DNA of 9,114 bases from Candidatus Iainarchaeum sp. (GCA_013331925.1 DUFJ01000002.1:1-9114), one strand, 5' to 3'. Numbered from the stretch's first letter, positions 1-6,145 are shown. Numbers and translations are program-made. The notes: a model not told the origin generated them from the sequence alone.

Positions 1-383
1 TGCTTGCGGTGCTTAATTACGACAGGCTCTCACTGAAGGATTCCGGAATAAGCGCGGAAAAGATAATCCAGCTCCTGGAACTGCTGCAGGAAAAAAAGAT
101 TACCGAAAAAGCAGCGAAAGAAGCCTTGATAAAGATGGCCAGGGAGAAAATTTCCCCCCTGGAATTCTTGCAGAAAGCAGGATTGACTGAAAAGGCAGGC
201 GAGGAAGAGATTGAGAGAGCCTGCGAGCAGGTTATTGCACAGAATCCAAAGGCAGCGCAGGATTTCAAGAAAGGCGAGGAGAAAGCGTTCAACTTTCTGC
301 TTGGACAGGTAGTGAGAAGGTTCAAAGGAAAGGCAGAGCCCAGGTTTGTGCAAAAAATCCTGGAAAGAAAGCTCAAAAAATGA
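1..383 (+). CDS. gatB: Asp-tRNA(Asn)/Glu-tRNA(Gln) amidotransferase subunit B, 3' end only
   Basis: This is the C-terminal tail of GatB, the subunit that binds tRNA and phosphorylates the mischarged Asp or Glu before amidation in the GatCAB complex. The frame is open to the left edge (first full codon at 3). The GTG at 9 is therefore an internal valine and not a start, and the catalytic cradle lies outside the window. What is visible is the helical YqeY-like tail of about 125 residues: a segment rich in K, E and A, then the conserved stretch with NPKA, a GEEKA turn, FLLGQVV and a GKAEP turn before the final helix. This wording fits GatB better than the related archaeal GatE tail, but GatE cannot be excluded without the upstream part. 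The TGA stop is at 381-383 and a T-tract follows. A tRNA-Gln gene lies about 4.1 kb downstream. Confidence 0.85.
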   Translation, partial: LAVLNYDRLSLKDSGISAEKIIQLLELLQEKKITEKAAKEALIKMAREKISPLEFLQKAGLTEKAGEEEIERACEQVIAQNPKAAQDFKKGEEKAFNFLLGQVVRRFKGKAEPRFVQKILERKLKK

Positions 384-402
384 TTTTTCAAGTAATTTTC
401 TG

Positions 403-420
403 CAAAAAAATCTTTTTTTT
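403..420 (+). terminator. T-tract terminator after gatB
   Basis: A run of seven A's is followed by TC and eight T's, 20 bases after the gatB stop. A T-rich tract directly after a stop is the usual form of intrinsic termination in archaea. The A-run and T-run could also pair weakly. Confidence 0.5.
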
Positions 421-478
421 CACTTTTGTTCTAATTTTTCCCGCAAAAATTCCCGAGAAAAAATCTGCAAAGAAAATG

Positions 479-488
479 CTTAAATACT
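479..488 (+). promoter_or_regulatory. Archaeal box A (TATA) promoter for the acyltransferase gene
   Basis: The element CTTAAATACT matches the archaeal TATA consensus. It predicts a transcription start near 508-512 and so a leader of about 75 bases before the ATG at 585. The same core TTAAATACT recurs at 5159-5167. The rest of 384-584 is very AT-rich and has no credible reading frame. Confidence 0.6.
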
Positions 489-546
489 AGTTTTACAATA
501 AATCTTCTAGTAGAGAGAAAATAATTCCCAAAAAATATTTTCAAAC

Positions 547-573
547 AAATTTTTTGGAAAAAAATTTCAGGAG
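547..573 (+). promoter_or_regulatory. A/U-only hairpin next to the ribosome binding site
   Basis: Positions 547-555 (AAATTTTTT) and 558-567 (A-run then TTT) form an inverted repeat around a GGA loop, with one unpaired A. The ribosome site AGGAG follows at once at 569-573, 11 bases before the ATG at 585. The repeat is visible in the sequence. A regulatory role is speculation, since a stem made only of A-U pairs is weak. Confidence 0.3.
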
Positions 574-584
574 CGAAGAAAAAA

Positions 585-1535
585 ATGCCAATAGTTGATT
601 ACTGGTTTGATAAAAAGAAAAAACTTGACTGGGCTGCATCTTCAGAATCGCCACACAATCCAGAAATCAAAGGGCCAAGATTTTTTGAGTATCCCTTGGC
701 TTGGATTTTGCCAAGAATAAGGCTCAGAAAGAAAGACCTGCACAACGCTCCACCAAACCTGTGGGTTGTGGACATTGACCTGAAATCAAGGCTCGGAAAG
801 ATTGGAACCAAAGGCTCCAGGGAATACTTGATAGACCTGCCGAAAAGTTTTGAGGACTACTTGCATGCCTTGCCCTCAAAAAGAAGGAAAAAATTCAAGT
901 ATGTTTTGAGGAAAAACTCAGACCTTAAAGTCGTGGAAGACAGTTTTGAAGACTTGAAGGACGCTTGGAACTGGTACAAGAAACGCCTGGCCATATTGAA
1001 TAAGCAGCAATACGCTGAAAACGAGAACGAGGAGGAAATAAAACTGAAGTGGGAACTATTCCATTCCAAAAAAGCCCGCACTCTAAGCTTTTACTACCAG
1101 GGCAAGCTGATTGGAGTGAACGTAAGCCTTTGGGGCCCGAAAACAGTTTACGACCTGGCATTTTTGAGGAAAGAGAACGAGTTCTTGAACAAGCGCGCTT
1201 TAGGGTTTTACGCGATTTTGAAAAACATAGAGCTTGCGATAAGCAAGGAAATGAAAGTCTACAATCTCTTGAGCGGAGACTTCAACTACAAGGGAGAGTT
1301 TGCAACCCGCCTCTCGCCATTAAAGCAGTACATTCGCTGTACTGAAGAGTTTGCGAAAGCCTACAAGATTCCATTAGAGGACATTTGCGAATTGATTGAC
1401 GCGAAAGACATTGAACAGCAACTGCATCCTTCAAATCCAATAATTCCAGTTCTTACAAGGCAGCAAGACAGGCAAAAGCCCCAGTTGGAAAGCAAGCCGT
1501 TGCTTGCTTCAGCCAGCGTGCAAAAAAGCAAATAA
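585..1535 (+). CDS. GNAT/BioF2-like acyltransferase (FemX-type fold)
   Basis: This 316-residue cytoplasmic protein resembles the BioF2-like acetyltransferase family (Acetyltransf_6), distant GNAT relatives of the FemABX peptidyl transferases. Residues 88-110 give the family hallmark, a 'SFEDYL..LPSKRRKKF' helix rich in basic residues. Residues 166-194 (TLSFYYQGKLIGVN.., then YDLAFL) match the beta strands of the acyl-CoA binding core. The 'G.Y.ILKNIELAI' helix (207-219) and 'NLLSGDFNYKGEF' (227-239) correspond to the conserved 'D(F).xxYK' ending of the fold. Residues 275-316 are a Q/K/S-rich, probably disordered tail. The ATG at 585 is supported by AGGAG at 569-573, and the gene ends with a double stop, TAATAA. 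It appears to be monocistronic. The acyl donor and acceptor cannot be told from the sequence; cell-surface or lipid modification is only a family-based possibility. The fold call is fairly sure and the substrate is unknown. Confidence 0.7.
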   Translation: MPIVDYWFDKKKKLDWAASSESPHNPEIKGPRFFEYPLAWILPRIRLRKKDLHNAPPNLWVVDIDLKSRLGKIGTKGSREYLIDLPKSFEDYLHALPSKRRKKFKYVLRKNSDLKVVEDSFEDLKDAWNWYKKRLAILNKQQYAENENEEEIKLKWELFHSKKARTLSFYYQGKLIGVNVSLWGPKTVYDLAFLRKENEFLNKRALGFYAILKNIELAISKEMKVYNLLSGDFNYKGEFATRLSPLKQYIRCTEEFAKAYKIPLEDICELIDAKDIEQQLHPSNPIIPVLTRQQDRQKPQLESKPLLASASVQKSK

Positions 1536-1538
1536 TAA

Positions 1539-1576
1539 TTCTTTTTTCTGTTTTTCTTTGCTTTTGAAAAAAAGAA
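1539..1576. terminator. Convergent termination region
   Basis: T-rich runs on the plus strand (1541-1559) follow the acyltransferase stop. The A-rich run at 1566-1576 reads as T-rich on the minus strand, directly after the 3' end of tRNA-Ile. The short gap can thus end transcription from both sides. Confidence 0.5.
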
Positions 1577-1578
1577 AG

Positions 1579-1652
1579 TGGGCTCGGGGCGATTTGAACG
1601 CCCGACCGTCCGATTATCAGTCGGATGCTCCACCAGGCTAAGCTACGAGCCC
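1579..1652 (-). tRNA. tRNA-Ile (anticodon GAU)
   Basis: The minus strand folds into a complete 74-base cloverleaf. The acceptor GGGCTCG (1652-1646) pairs with CGAGCCC (1586-1580), and the discriminator A is at 1579. The D stem GCTT/GAGC includes one G-U pair. The anticodon stem TCCGA/TCGGA is perfect, and the loop CTGATAA (plus-strand 1614-1620) gives anticodon GAT. The T arm is GGGCG-TTCAAAT-CGCCC. No CCA is encoded and there is no intron. It reads AUC and AUU isoleucine codons. Confidence 0.97.
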
Positions 1653-1690
1653 AAATCTAAGTGACCCTCCAAAAACTTTCTATTCAAAAC

Positions 1691-1702
1691 TCTAATAAAA
1701 GA
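1691..1702 (-). promoter_or_regulatory. Probable box A for tRNA-Ile
   Basis: On the minus strand this reads TCTTTTATTAGA, about 44 bases before the mature tRNA 5' end, so a leader of roughly 15-20 bases would be trimmed by RNase P. The spacing resembles that of the candidate element in front of tRNA-Gln. The remaining gap, 1703-1797, shows no gene. Confidence 0.45.
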
Positions 1703-1801
1703 AATAGTTTTCTCATTGCCTGAGAATCCGGCAATCCCTTCTGGAATTCATAAAGAAATAATGAGGTGTAAAGTATTTAAACAGGAATGCGGAAAAATTG
1801 C

Positions 1802-1816
1802 AAAAAAAGAAAAAAA
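1802..1816 (-). terminator. T-tract terminator of the SIMPL gene
   Basis: On the minus strand a run of six T's, then C, then seven T's lies about 16-30 bases past the stop codon of the SIMPL-domain gene. Confidence 0.5.
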
Positions 1817-1831
1817 TTTGAAACCCAGGAT

Positions 1832-2710
1832 TCACTGGATTTCAAACTGCACGCTGACGCTTACGGAATACTCAACGTCTCCTGGAGTGATTGGAGTTGT
1901 TGCTGATTCTGCAACTCCTGCAGCCATGTCATAGCTCCTGTACACTGGAGTGTAATAGTTTGAGCTTTCTGAAGCGCTGAAAACCTGGCCTACAGAAATT
2001 CCCAATCCTGTTGCAATGTTTTGCGCCTTTGTTTTGGCGTTTGCTGCTGCCTCTTGCAAAGCCGCATTCCTTAACTCTAGCTCCTTGCTTGTTGAGAGAG
2101 AGAAGGAAACACTGCTCACGCTGTTAGCGCCTGCCTGCACTGCAGCATCAATAACGCTTCCGGTCTTTGAGAGGTCTTTCACTGTAACCTGGATGCTGTT
2201 CACTGTCTTGAAGCCGATGGATTCAGACTTTCTCAAGCTTTCATTCCATTGAAAGTCCTCGTACAAGTTGTAGGATGAGGTTTTAATGTCCGCATCATCA
2301 ACTCCTGCAGCTTTTAACGCGTCCCTTACCTTTTGGGAAAGCTCTGCGTTATCGCTCTGGCTTTTTGCAGCGCTCTTGTCAAGAGTTTCAACGCTCAGGA
2401 TTATTTCAGCCTTGTCCGGAGCTGCTGTTTTGCTCACTGTTCCAGTGACTGAAATCAATCTTTTGGAATTTCCTGAATCATCAGCCGCCAGGCTTATGAC
2501 TCCGTCATTAGAGCTTGGAAGCAGTGTGTTATCCAATCCTGGAGATTGGTTCTTGCTCAAATAGCTTGGAATCTGCACTATGACTTCTTTTCCGGAATCC
2601 TGGGTTTTAGGGCTTAAGGCATTAATGTTCAAGCCTACTGCAACAATCAATGCTGCCACAGCCAGCAATGCCGGAATGAGCCATAATTTGTTTGATTTTT
2701 GCTTTTCCAT
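1832..2710 (-). CDS. Membrane-anchored SIMPL (DUF541) domain protein
   Basis: This 292-residue protein has a short basic N-terminus (MEKQKSNK) and one hydrophobic segment at about 9-29, acting as a signal anchor or uncleaved signal. A Ser/Asn-rich linker covers about 33-83. From about 85 to the end lies a SIMPL domain: it opens with 'ISVTGTVS...PDKAEI', continues with 'VRDALKAAGVDDADIKTSSYNLYEDF', then 'VNSIQVTVKDLSKTGSVIDAAVQAGAN' and 'AAANAKTKAQNIATGLGISVGQV', and ends in a beta strand 'YSVSVSVQFEI'. This order is typical of the family, which includes periplasmic BP26/YggE. Bacterial members are linked to stress tolerance or form ring-like oligomers; the archaeal role is not known. The ATG at 2710 has a good ribosome site, GGGGGTG, 8 bases upstream. 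It is divergent from the ferritin-like gene and was probably transcribed alone. No cysteines are present, so it is not a lipoprotein. Confidence 0.88.
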   Translation of the reverse strand: MEKQKSNKLWLIPALLAVAALIVAVGLNINALSPKTQDSGKEVIVQIPSYLSKNQSPGLDNTLLPSSNDGVISLAADDSGNSKRLISVTGTVSKTAAPDKAEIILSVETLDKSAAKSQSDNAELSQKVRDALKAAGVDDADIKTSSYNLYEDFQWNESLRKSESIGFKTVNSIQVTVKDLSKTGSVIDAAVQAGANSVSSVSFSLSTSKELELRNAALQEAAANAKTKAQNIATGLGISVGQVFSASESSNYYTPVYRSYDMAAGVAESATTPITPGDVEYSVSVSVQFEIQ

Positions 2711-2852
2711 AATTTTGCACCCCCTTTTTGATGCTTGCCAATTTTAAGGATTAAACAATTAAGAGCCTGCAATGCTTTAAAAACAGCATTTTTGCTTAGG
2801 AAAAAAGCTAAGAAAGAATGTTACAATCCTGAAAAAAAAGCCCGAAGAAAGG

Positions 2853-2860
2853 TTTTTATG
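2853..2860 (+). promoter_or_regulatory. Box A for the ferritin-like gene
   Basis: TTTTTATG is preceded by a purine-rich stretch (GAAAGG) that could act as BRE. Transcription would start near 2882-2886, leaving a leader of about 20 bases before the TTG at 2903. This placement argues against the longer reading frame that opens at 2735. Confidence 0.5.
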
Positions 2861-2902
2861 CTTCTTGCAATTTCAATTCAGTACATACGGAGAGTGATTC
2901 TT

Positions 2903-3358
2903 TTGGGAGACAACAAGCCTTCAAAAAAAATAGTTGAAATGATACAGGCTGCTTTGACAACAGAGCATCAGGCAAACATTCAATACCTAAGCCATGCTGA
3001 AATAGTCGACGGTTTTGATTCAGAGCCAATAATCGCAAAGCTCAAGGAAATAGCAGATGACGAGAAAGGCCACCAGGCAAAACTGCGCGAGCTTTTGGGC
3101 GATTATCTTGGAGAAGTTCCGACAATGGAAATTGCAAAAACAAAAAAAGCAGGCAGCGTGAAGGAAATTCTTGAAACAAACCTTGTTGACGAAAAACAGG
3201 CGGTCAAGGATTACACTGCAGTAATGGAACAGTTAAAAGCCGAGAAAGCAGAACTGCCTTATGCTTTCCTTACAGCAGAGCACACAATCCGCCACATAAT
3301 AATGGACGAGTGCGAGCACATTGCAGAATTGAAAAAACTGCTTGCAGTAAAACCTTAA
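2903..3358 (+). CDS. Ferritin-like diiron protein (rubrerythrin/bacterioferritin type)
   Basis: This is a 151-residue four-helix-bundle protein with a complete carboxylate-bridged diiron ligand set. The set is E21 in helix A (TTEHQANIQY), E54xxH57 in helix B (DDEKGH), E97 in helix C (DEKQAVKDY) and E136xxH139 in helix D (DECEH). That pattern is shared by rubrerythrin erythrin domains, bacterioferritin and Dps-like relatives. There is no rubredoxin Cys4 centre, so it is not a full rubrerythrin. Likely roles are iron storage or peroxide detoxification, or an unknown oxidase function. The frame is open back to 2735. The upstream 56 residues are basic, lack family similarity and lie before the predicted transcription start. 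I place the start at TTG 2903, preceded by GGAGAGTGAT (2889-2898), a near match to the anti-Shine-Dalgarno complement. GTG 2894 lies inside that site. The stop overlaps the convergent pta gene by 4 bases. Confidence 0.85.
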   Translation: MGDNKPSKKIVEMIQAALTTEHQANIQYLSHAEIVDGFDSEPIIAKLKEIADDEKGHQAKLRELLGDYLGEVPTMEIAKTKKAGSVKEILETNLVDEKQAVKDYTAVMEQLKAEKAELPYAFLTAEHTIRHIIMDECEHIAELKKLLAVKP

Positions 3359-4467
3359 TTGCTGACTGGCTGTTTTTCAGAAAGAGCCTGATAGCTTGTT
3401 ATTGCAATCATGTTGATGATGTCTTCTGTGGAACAGCCCCTGCTTAAGTCATTGCAAGGCTTTGCAAGCCCTTGGATTATGGGGCCTATTGCTTCAGCGC
3501 CAGCCAATCTTTCAACAAGCTTGTATCCGATGTTTCCAGAACTCAAGTCAGGAAATATTAAGACATTAGCCCTTCCTTTAAGGCTGGAATCCGGCTTTTT
3601 GATTTTTGCAACTTCCGGGTCTATTGCAGCATCAACTTGAAGCTCGCCTTCAACTATGAAATCAGCATTCCTGCCTTTGAGTATTAAGTCAGCCTCTTGC
3701 ATTTTGTCTTTTGCGCTCATGTCGCCTGACTTTCTCGTCTTGTAATAAAGCAAGGCAATCCTTGGCTCCAAGCCGAACATTCTTGCTGTTTTTGCGCTTT
3801 CAACAGCAATGTCGGCAATCTGTTCTGCATTAGGGCTTATTGTAACAGCGCAGTCTGCAAAAACAATCACGCTCCTGTGCGCGAAAGCTTCCCCGAATTT
3901 TTTCATCGGGATAACCATTACAAAAGCGCCGGAAACAGTCTTTACGCCAGCTTTTGGCTTTACTATCCTTAAAGCAGCGCTTACTATCTTTCCAGTCTCT
4001 GAAGTCGCGCCCCCAATCAAGCCGTCAGCCCAGCCAGCCTTCACCATCAATGTCGCATAATATACTGGATCCTTCACGAATTCCTCGGCTTCCTTTCTCG
4101 AAACTCCCTTGTCTTTCCTTAACTCAATAAGCAGTTCAACAAACTCTTCAAACTTTTCATTAGTCTGTACTATTTCAGCGCCTGAAATATCTAGTTTAAG
4201 GCTTTCTGCTTTTTGCAATATTTCGCTCTTGTTTCCGACAAGAATTGGCTTGCAAAGCTTTTCTCTTAATGCAAAATCAACAGCCTTCAAGACTCTCTCA
4301 TCCAACGGCTCTGGAAAGACAATCTTTTGCCTGTTTTTCTTCAAGGTTTCTATTTTTTCAAAAAGCTTTTCCAAGACAGCCTTTTTCTCAAAAGGCTCTT
4401 CCTTCTCGTAAGACCTGCTGCTGATTTTTTCCTCAATGCGCTTTGAAAATATTGTCTTATTAATCAT
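3355..4467 (-). CDS. pta: Phosphate acetyltransferase (phosphotransacetylase)
   Basis: This enzyme interconverts acetyl-CoA plus phosphate and acetyl phosphate plus CoA in the cytoplasm. The 370 residues carry the PTA/PTB family blocks in order: KIVFPEPLDERVL (48-60), a region with 'DPVYYATLMVKAGWADGLIGGA', then 'VFADCAVTISPNAEQIADIAVESAKTARMFG', 'VEGELQVDAAIDPEVAKIKKP', and 'GRANVLIFPDLSSGNIGYKLVERLAGAEAIGPIIQGLAKP'. It ends with 'NDLSRGCSTED', where S342, R343 and D349 match the Ser309/Arg310/Asp316 active site known from the Methanosarcina enzyme. Family members are usually about 330 residues; here roughly 35 extra charged residues precede the first block. The usual 'LSFSTKGS' stretch reads 'LYYKTRKSG', a mild divergence. 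Phosphate butyryltransferase is less likely. No ackA lies nearby, so the partner enzyme is unknown. The gene starts 24 bases after tRNA-Gln on the same strand. Confidence 0.93.
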   Translation of the reverse strand: MINKTIFSKRIEEKISSRSYEKEEPFEKKAVLEKLFEKIETLKKNRQKIVFPEPLDERVLKAVDFALREKLCKPILVGNKSEILQKAESLKLDISGAEIVQTNEKFEEFVELLIELRKDKGVSRKEAEEFVKDPVYYATLMVKAGWADGLIGGATSETGKIVSAALRIVKPKAGVKTVSGAFVMVIPMKKFGEAFAHRSVIVFADCAVTISPNAEQIADIAVESAKTARMFGLEPRIALLYYKTRKSGDMSAKDKMQEADLILKGRNADFIVEGELQVDAAIDPEVAKIKKPDSSLKGRANVLIFPDLSSGNIGYKLVERLAGAEAIGPIIQGLAKPCNDLSRGCSTEDIINMIAITSYQALSEKQPVSN

Positions 4468-4482
4468 TCAAAAAACCGCTTT

Positions 4483-4491
4483 TTTTTAAAT
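4483..4491 (-). promoter_or_regulatory. pta: Candidate pta box A abutting the tRNA-Gln 3' end
   Basis: On the minus strand this reads ATTTAAAAA. It starts at the tRNA discriminator base and lies about 20 bases before the pta ATG at 4467. It could drive a leaderless or very short-leader transcript. Alternatively pta could be read through from the tRNA promoter and released by tRNA 3' processing. Confidence 0.4.
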
Positions 4492-4563
4492 AGCCCCGGG
4501 GAGATTCGAACTCCCGTCAACGGGTTCAAAGCCCGGCATACTTGACCACTATACTACGGGGCT
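4491..4563 (-). tRNA. tRNA-Gln (anticodon UUG)
   Basis: The minus strand forms a 73-base cloverleaf. The acceptor AGCCCCG (4563-4557) pairs with CGGGGCT (4498-4492), and the discriminator A is at 4491. The D stem is GTAT/GTAT, with two G-U pairs. The anticodon loop CTTTGAA (plus-strand 4525-4531) gives anticodon TTG, and the T arm is GGGAG-TTCGAAT-CTCCC. No CCA is encoded. The first anticodon-stem pair (27-43, plus-strand 4536 and 4520) is C against U, a mismatch. In archaea this tRNA is normally charged with Glu and then amidated by GatDE (or GatCAB), and a gatB end lies in this window. Confidence 0.96.
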
Positions 4564-4590
4564 GTAAGTGCAAAAAATAGTGTTCGGGAA

Positions 4591-4600
4591 TTATTAAAAA
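4591..4600 (-). promoter_or_regulatory. Probable box A for tRNA-Gln
   Basis: On the minus strand this reads TTTTTAATAA, about 30-35 bases before the mature tRNA 5' end. It sits between the DJ-1 family stop (4612) and the tRNA, so the tRNA has its own promoter. Confidence 0.5.
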
Positions 4601-4611
4601 GCGCTTTCTTT

Positions 4612-5124
4612 TCACTTCAGCAGTTGTGCGATTTTCTTTCCAAAATCCCTTGCAGCTTTCGGGCCTTCTGCTGTAACAATCAAGCCGTCAGCCTCCACTG
4701 GATTTCCAGTAAAAGCCGCGCCCTTATCTTCTAAAGCGTTTTCCTCGCTCGGGAAAGAAGTGGCTTTCTTTCCATTCAGCAAGCCAGCGTTTGCTAATAT
4801 TACAGGAGCAATGCAGATTGCTGCAGTAATCTTGCCGGCGTTATAGAATTTTTGCGCCAAGCTCAAGGCAAAGCGGTTGTTGAAGTAAGAGGCAGCTCCT
4901 CCGCCTCCAATGAAAGCAACTGCATCAAAGTCTTCGGCTTTTGCTTTCTCAAGCAGGATTTCGGGCTTTGCTTTTCCGCCAAGCATTCCAACAGCTTCCG
5001 AAAGGCTTGAGGAAGCAATGCTTGTCTGGAAGCCGGCTTTCTCCAATTCTTCCTTTGTGTGGAAAAGCTCTTCATCCCTGAAATTCTTTGGAGCAATAAC
5101 TAATAGAACTTTTTTTCCAGGCAT
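4612..5124 (-). CDS. DJ-1/PfpI family protein
   Basis: This 170-residue cytoplasmic protein has the flavodoxin-like DJ-1/PfpI fold. The first strand is KKVLLVIAP (4-12), followed by the acidic 'FRDEEL' (15-20), where E19 or E18 would be the conserved glutamate next to the nucleophile. 'FDAVAFIGGGGAASYF' (66-81) forms the glycine-rich turn. The nucleophile elbow 'AAICIAPVILANAGLL' (101-116) carries C104. The residue after the cysteine is Ile, not the His of PfpI/YhbO proteases, so a PfpI-like Cys-His dyad is absent and a DJ-1-like arrangement is more likely. Family roles range from methylglyoxal or glycation repair to redox sensing and chaperone activity; which applies cannot be read here. The ATG at 5124 follows a GTGAT ribosome site (5128-5132). 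It is divergent from the helical protein gene at 5186, sharing a 61-base gap. Confidence 0.9.
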   Translation of the reverse strand: MPGKKVLLVIAPKNFRDEELFHTKEELEKAGFQTSIASSSLSEAVGMLGGKAKPEILLEKAKAEDFDAVAFIGGGGAASYFNNRFALSLAQKFYNAGKITAAICIAPVILANAGLLNGKKATSFPSEENALEDKGAAFTGNPVEADGLIVTAEGPKAARDFGKKIAQLLK

Positions 5125-5158
5125 TATATCACAGCTATTAATCTGGAGCGTTATTGAA

Positions 5159-5167
5159 TTAAATACT
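5159..5167. promoter_or_regulatory. Box A between divergent genes
   Basis: On the plus strand TTAAATACT lies about 23-26 bases before GTG 5186, so the transcript of the helical-protein gene would be nearly leaderless. On the minus strand the same bases read GTATTTAA, about 37 bases before the DJ-1 family ATG at 5124. That spacing allows a leader of about 12 bases holding its GTGAT site. The single A/T element could serve both genes. Confidence 0.5.
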
Positions 5168-5185
5168 TTCTTTCTTCACTAGATA

Positions 5186-6142
5186 GTGCAAATCAAAGAA
5201 TTAGCCAGGTTTCCCCCAAAGCTTGCTCCATATCCCTGGAACGATTATGTTTTGAAAGTTTACAAAAAGCTTGTTCCAGGAATTCCCGAAATATATAAGG
5301 AGCTTGTCACAAAATCCTTGGAAGAGCCTGATTATCTTGAAAACTATCTCGAAACTTCTTTTGAAAAAATGAAGCAGACAAGCGAGAGCGTGATAGAAAA
5401 GTACAACAAGCTTTCAGGCAAGCGAGGGATTAATGAGGAATACTATAAGTCTATAAAAAATCTCATGATAGAGCATGAAACAGCGGACTTTCTGTACTAC
5501 TGGCTGCCTCTTTTTGCAATGGGCGAAGGCGCCTTTTCTGAATACTTGTACGAAGAAACAGAAAAAATTCTGGGAAAAGAAAACCTGCGAGGGCATTTTT
5601 CGGAAATTCTGAAAGTAAAATCCCACGCTAACGTAAGAGCGGCCAGAAGGCATGCTAAAATAATGGACTTGCTGGAAAAGCACAAGGACTTGAAAAAAGC
5701 TTTTGAGGAAAAGTTTTCCAGCCTTAAAACAGTGAATATTAGAGTTGCTGACGTAAACTTGAAGGAAATTTTTTCGGAACTTCTCCTGGAAGAGCTTTCA
5801 AGAAGAGAGCCTGAAGCAGGAGAAATTCTGGAATGGCTCAAAACAAGCAAGGAAAAAAAGCTTTTCCTGAGTCTTTCCCCGCAAACAATGTCGGGCTTTC
5901 TTGAACGAAAGCCTGAAAGCAAGGAACAGGCTGAAAGCAGGATAAAAGAGCTTGAAGCAAGAATGCAGCCTGAAAACGCGAAAAAGCTTGCCTTGCTAAG
6001 AAAAAACCTGGCAATCCTGCAAAAGTACAGGGACATTTTTTCAGAACAATACTACAAGACAACGTGGATTGAAGTTGTACTTGAAGCAGAGCTAAGGGCA
6101 ATAAGCGGAAAAGGCATTCTGGAAATAATCCTGGAGGAATAA
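5186..6142 (+). CDS. Unrecognised helical protein, coupled to ogg
   Basis: I do not recognise this 318-residue protein. It looks almost entirely alpha-helical and soluble, rich in E, K and L, with no signal peptide and no cysteines. Visible landmarks are a proline- and aromatic-rich start (FPPKLAPYPWNDYV, 9-22) and an aromatic stretch with an 'E-H-E-T-A-D-F-L-Y-Y-W-L-P-L-F' core (about 96-110). A basic 'VRAARRHAK' segment lies near 150, and there is a charged, probably coiled-coil region at about 230-290. The last helix holds 'WIEVVLEAELRAI'. No nucleotide-binding or metal motif is evident. The GTG at 5186 is chosen because box A at 5159-5167 would start transcription almost on it. The stop is 3 bases before the ogg ATG, and the ogg ribosome site lies inside this gene. 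The two are therefore co-transcribed and probably translationally coupled, suggesting but not proving a DNA-repair link. Confidence 0.75.
   Translation: MQIKELARFPPKLAPYPWNDYVLKVYKKLVPGIPEIYKELVTKSLEEPDYLENYLETSFEKMKQTSESVIEKYNKLSGKRGINEEYYKSIKNLMIEHETADFLYYWLPLFAMGEGAFSEYLYEETEKILGKENLRGHFSEILKVKSHANVRAARRHAKIMDLLEKHKDLKKAFEEKFSSLKTVNIRVADVNLKEIFSELLLEELSRREPEAGEILEWLKTSKEKKLFLSLSPQTMSGFLERKPESKEQAESRIKELEARMQPENAKKLALLRKNLAILQKYRDIFSEQYYKTTWIEVVLEAELRAISGKGILEIILEE
6133..6138 (+). promoter_or_regulatory. Ribosome binding site of ogg inside the upstream gene
   Basis: GGAGGA is the strongest Shine-Dalgarno match I see in the window. It is embedded in the last codons of the helical-protein gene and ends 7 bases before the ATG at 6146. 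This supports translational coupling. Confidence 0.75.
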
Positions 6143-6145
6143 AGA

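Noticed and set aside
17..391. 124-codon minus-strand frame opposite gatB
   Set aside because: It is a shadow of the well-matched GatB tail, with Ser/Phe-rich composition typical of antisense frames.
384..584. CRISPR array or structured non-coding RNA in the AT-rich gap
   Set aside because: There are no regularly spaced repeats and no GC-containing stem. Only a box A, a T-tract and a weak A/U hairpin are seen.
1049..1345. 98-codon plus-strand frame inside the acyltransferase gene
   Set aside because: It overlaps a gene with clear family motifs in another frame and has no start signals.
1716..1934. 72-codon plus-strand frame starting between tRNA-Ile and the SIMPL gene
   Set aside because: Half of it is antisense to the SIMPL domain. 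It has no ribosome site and no recognisable protein features.
5497..6036. 179-codon open frame on the minus strand inside the helical-protein gene
   Set aside because: It is rich in Ser, Phe and Leu, the usual mirror image of a Lys/Glu-rich gene, and has no promoter or ribosome site.
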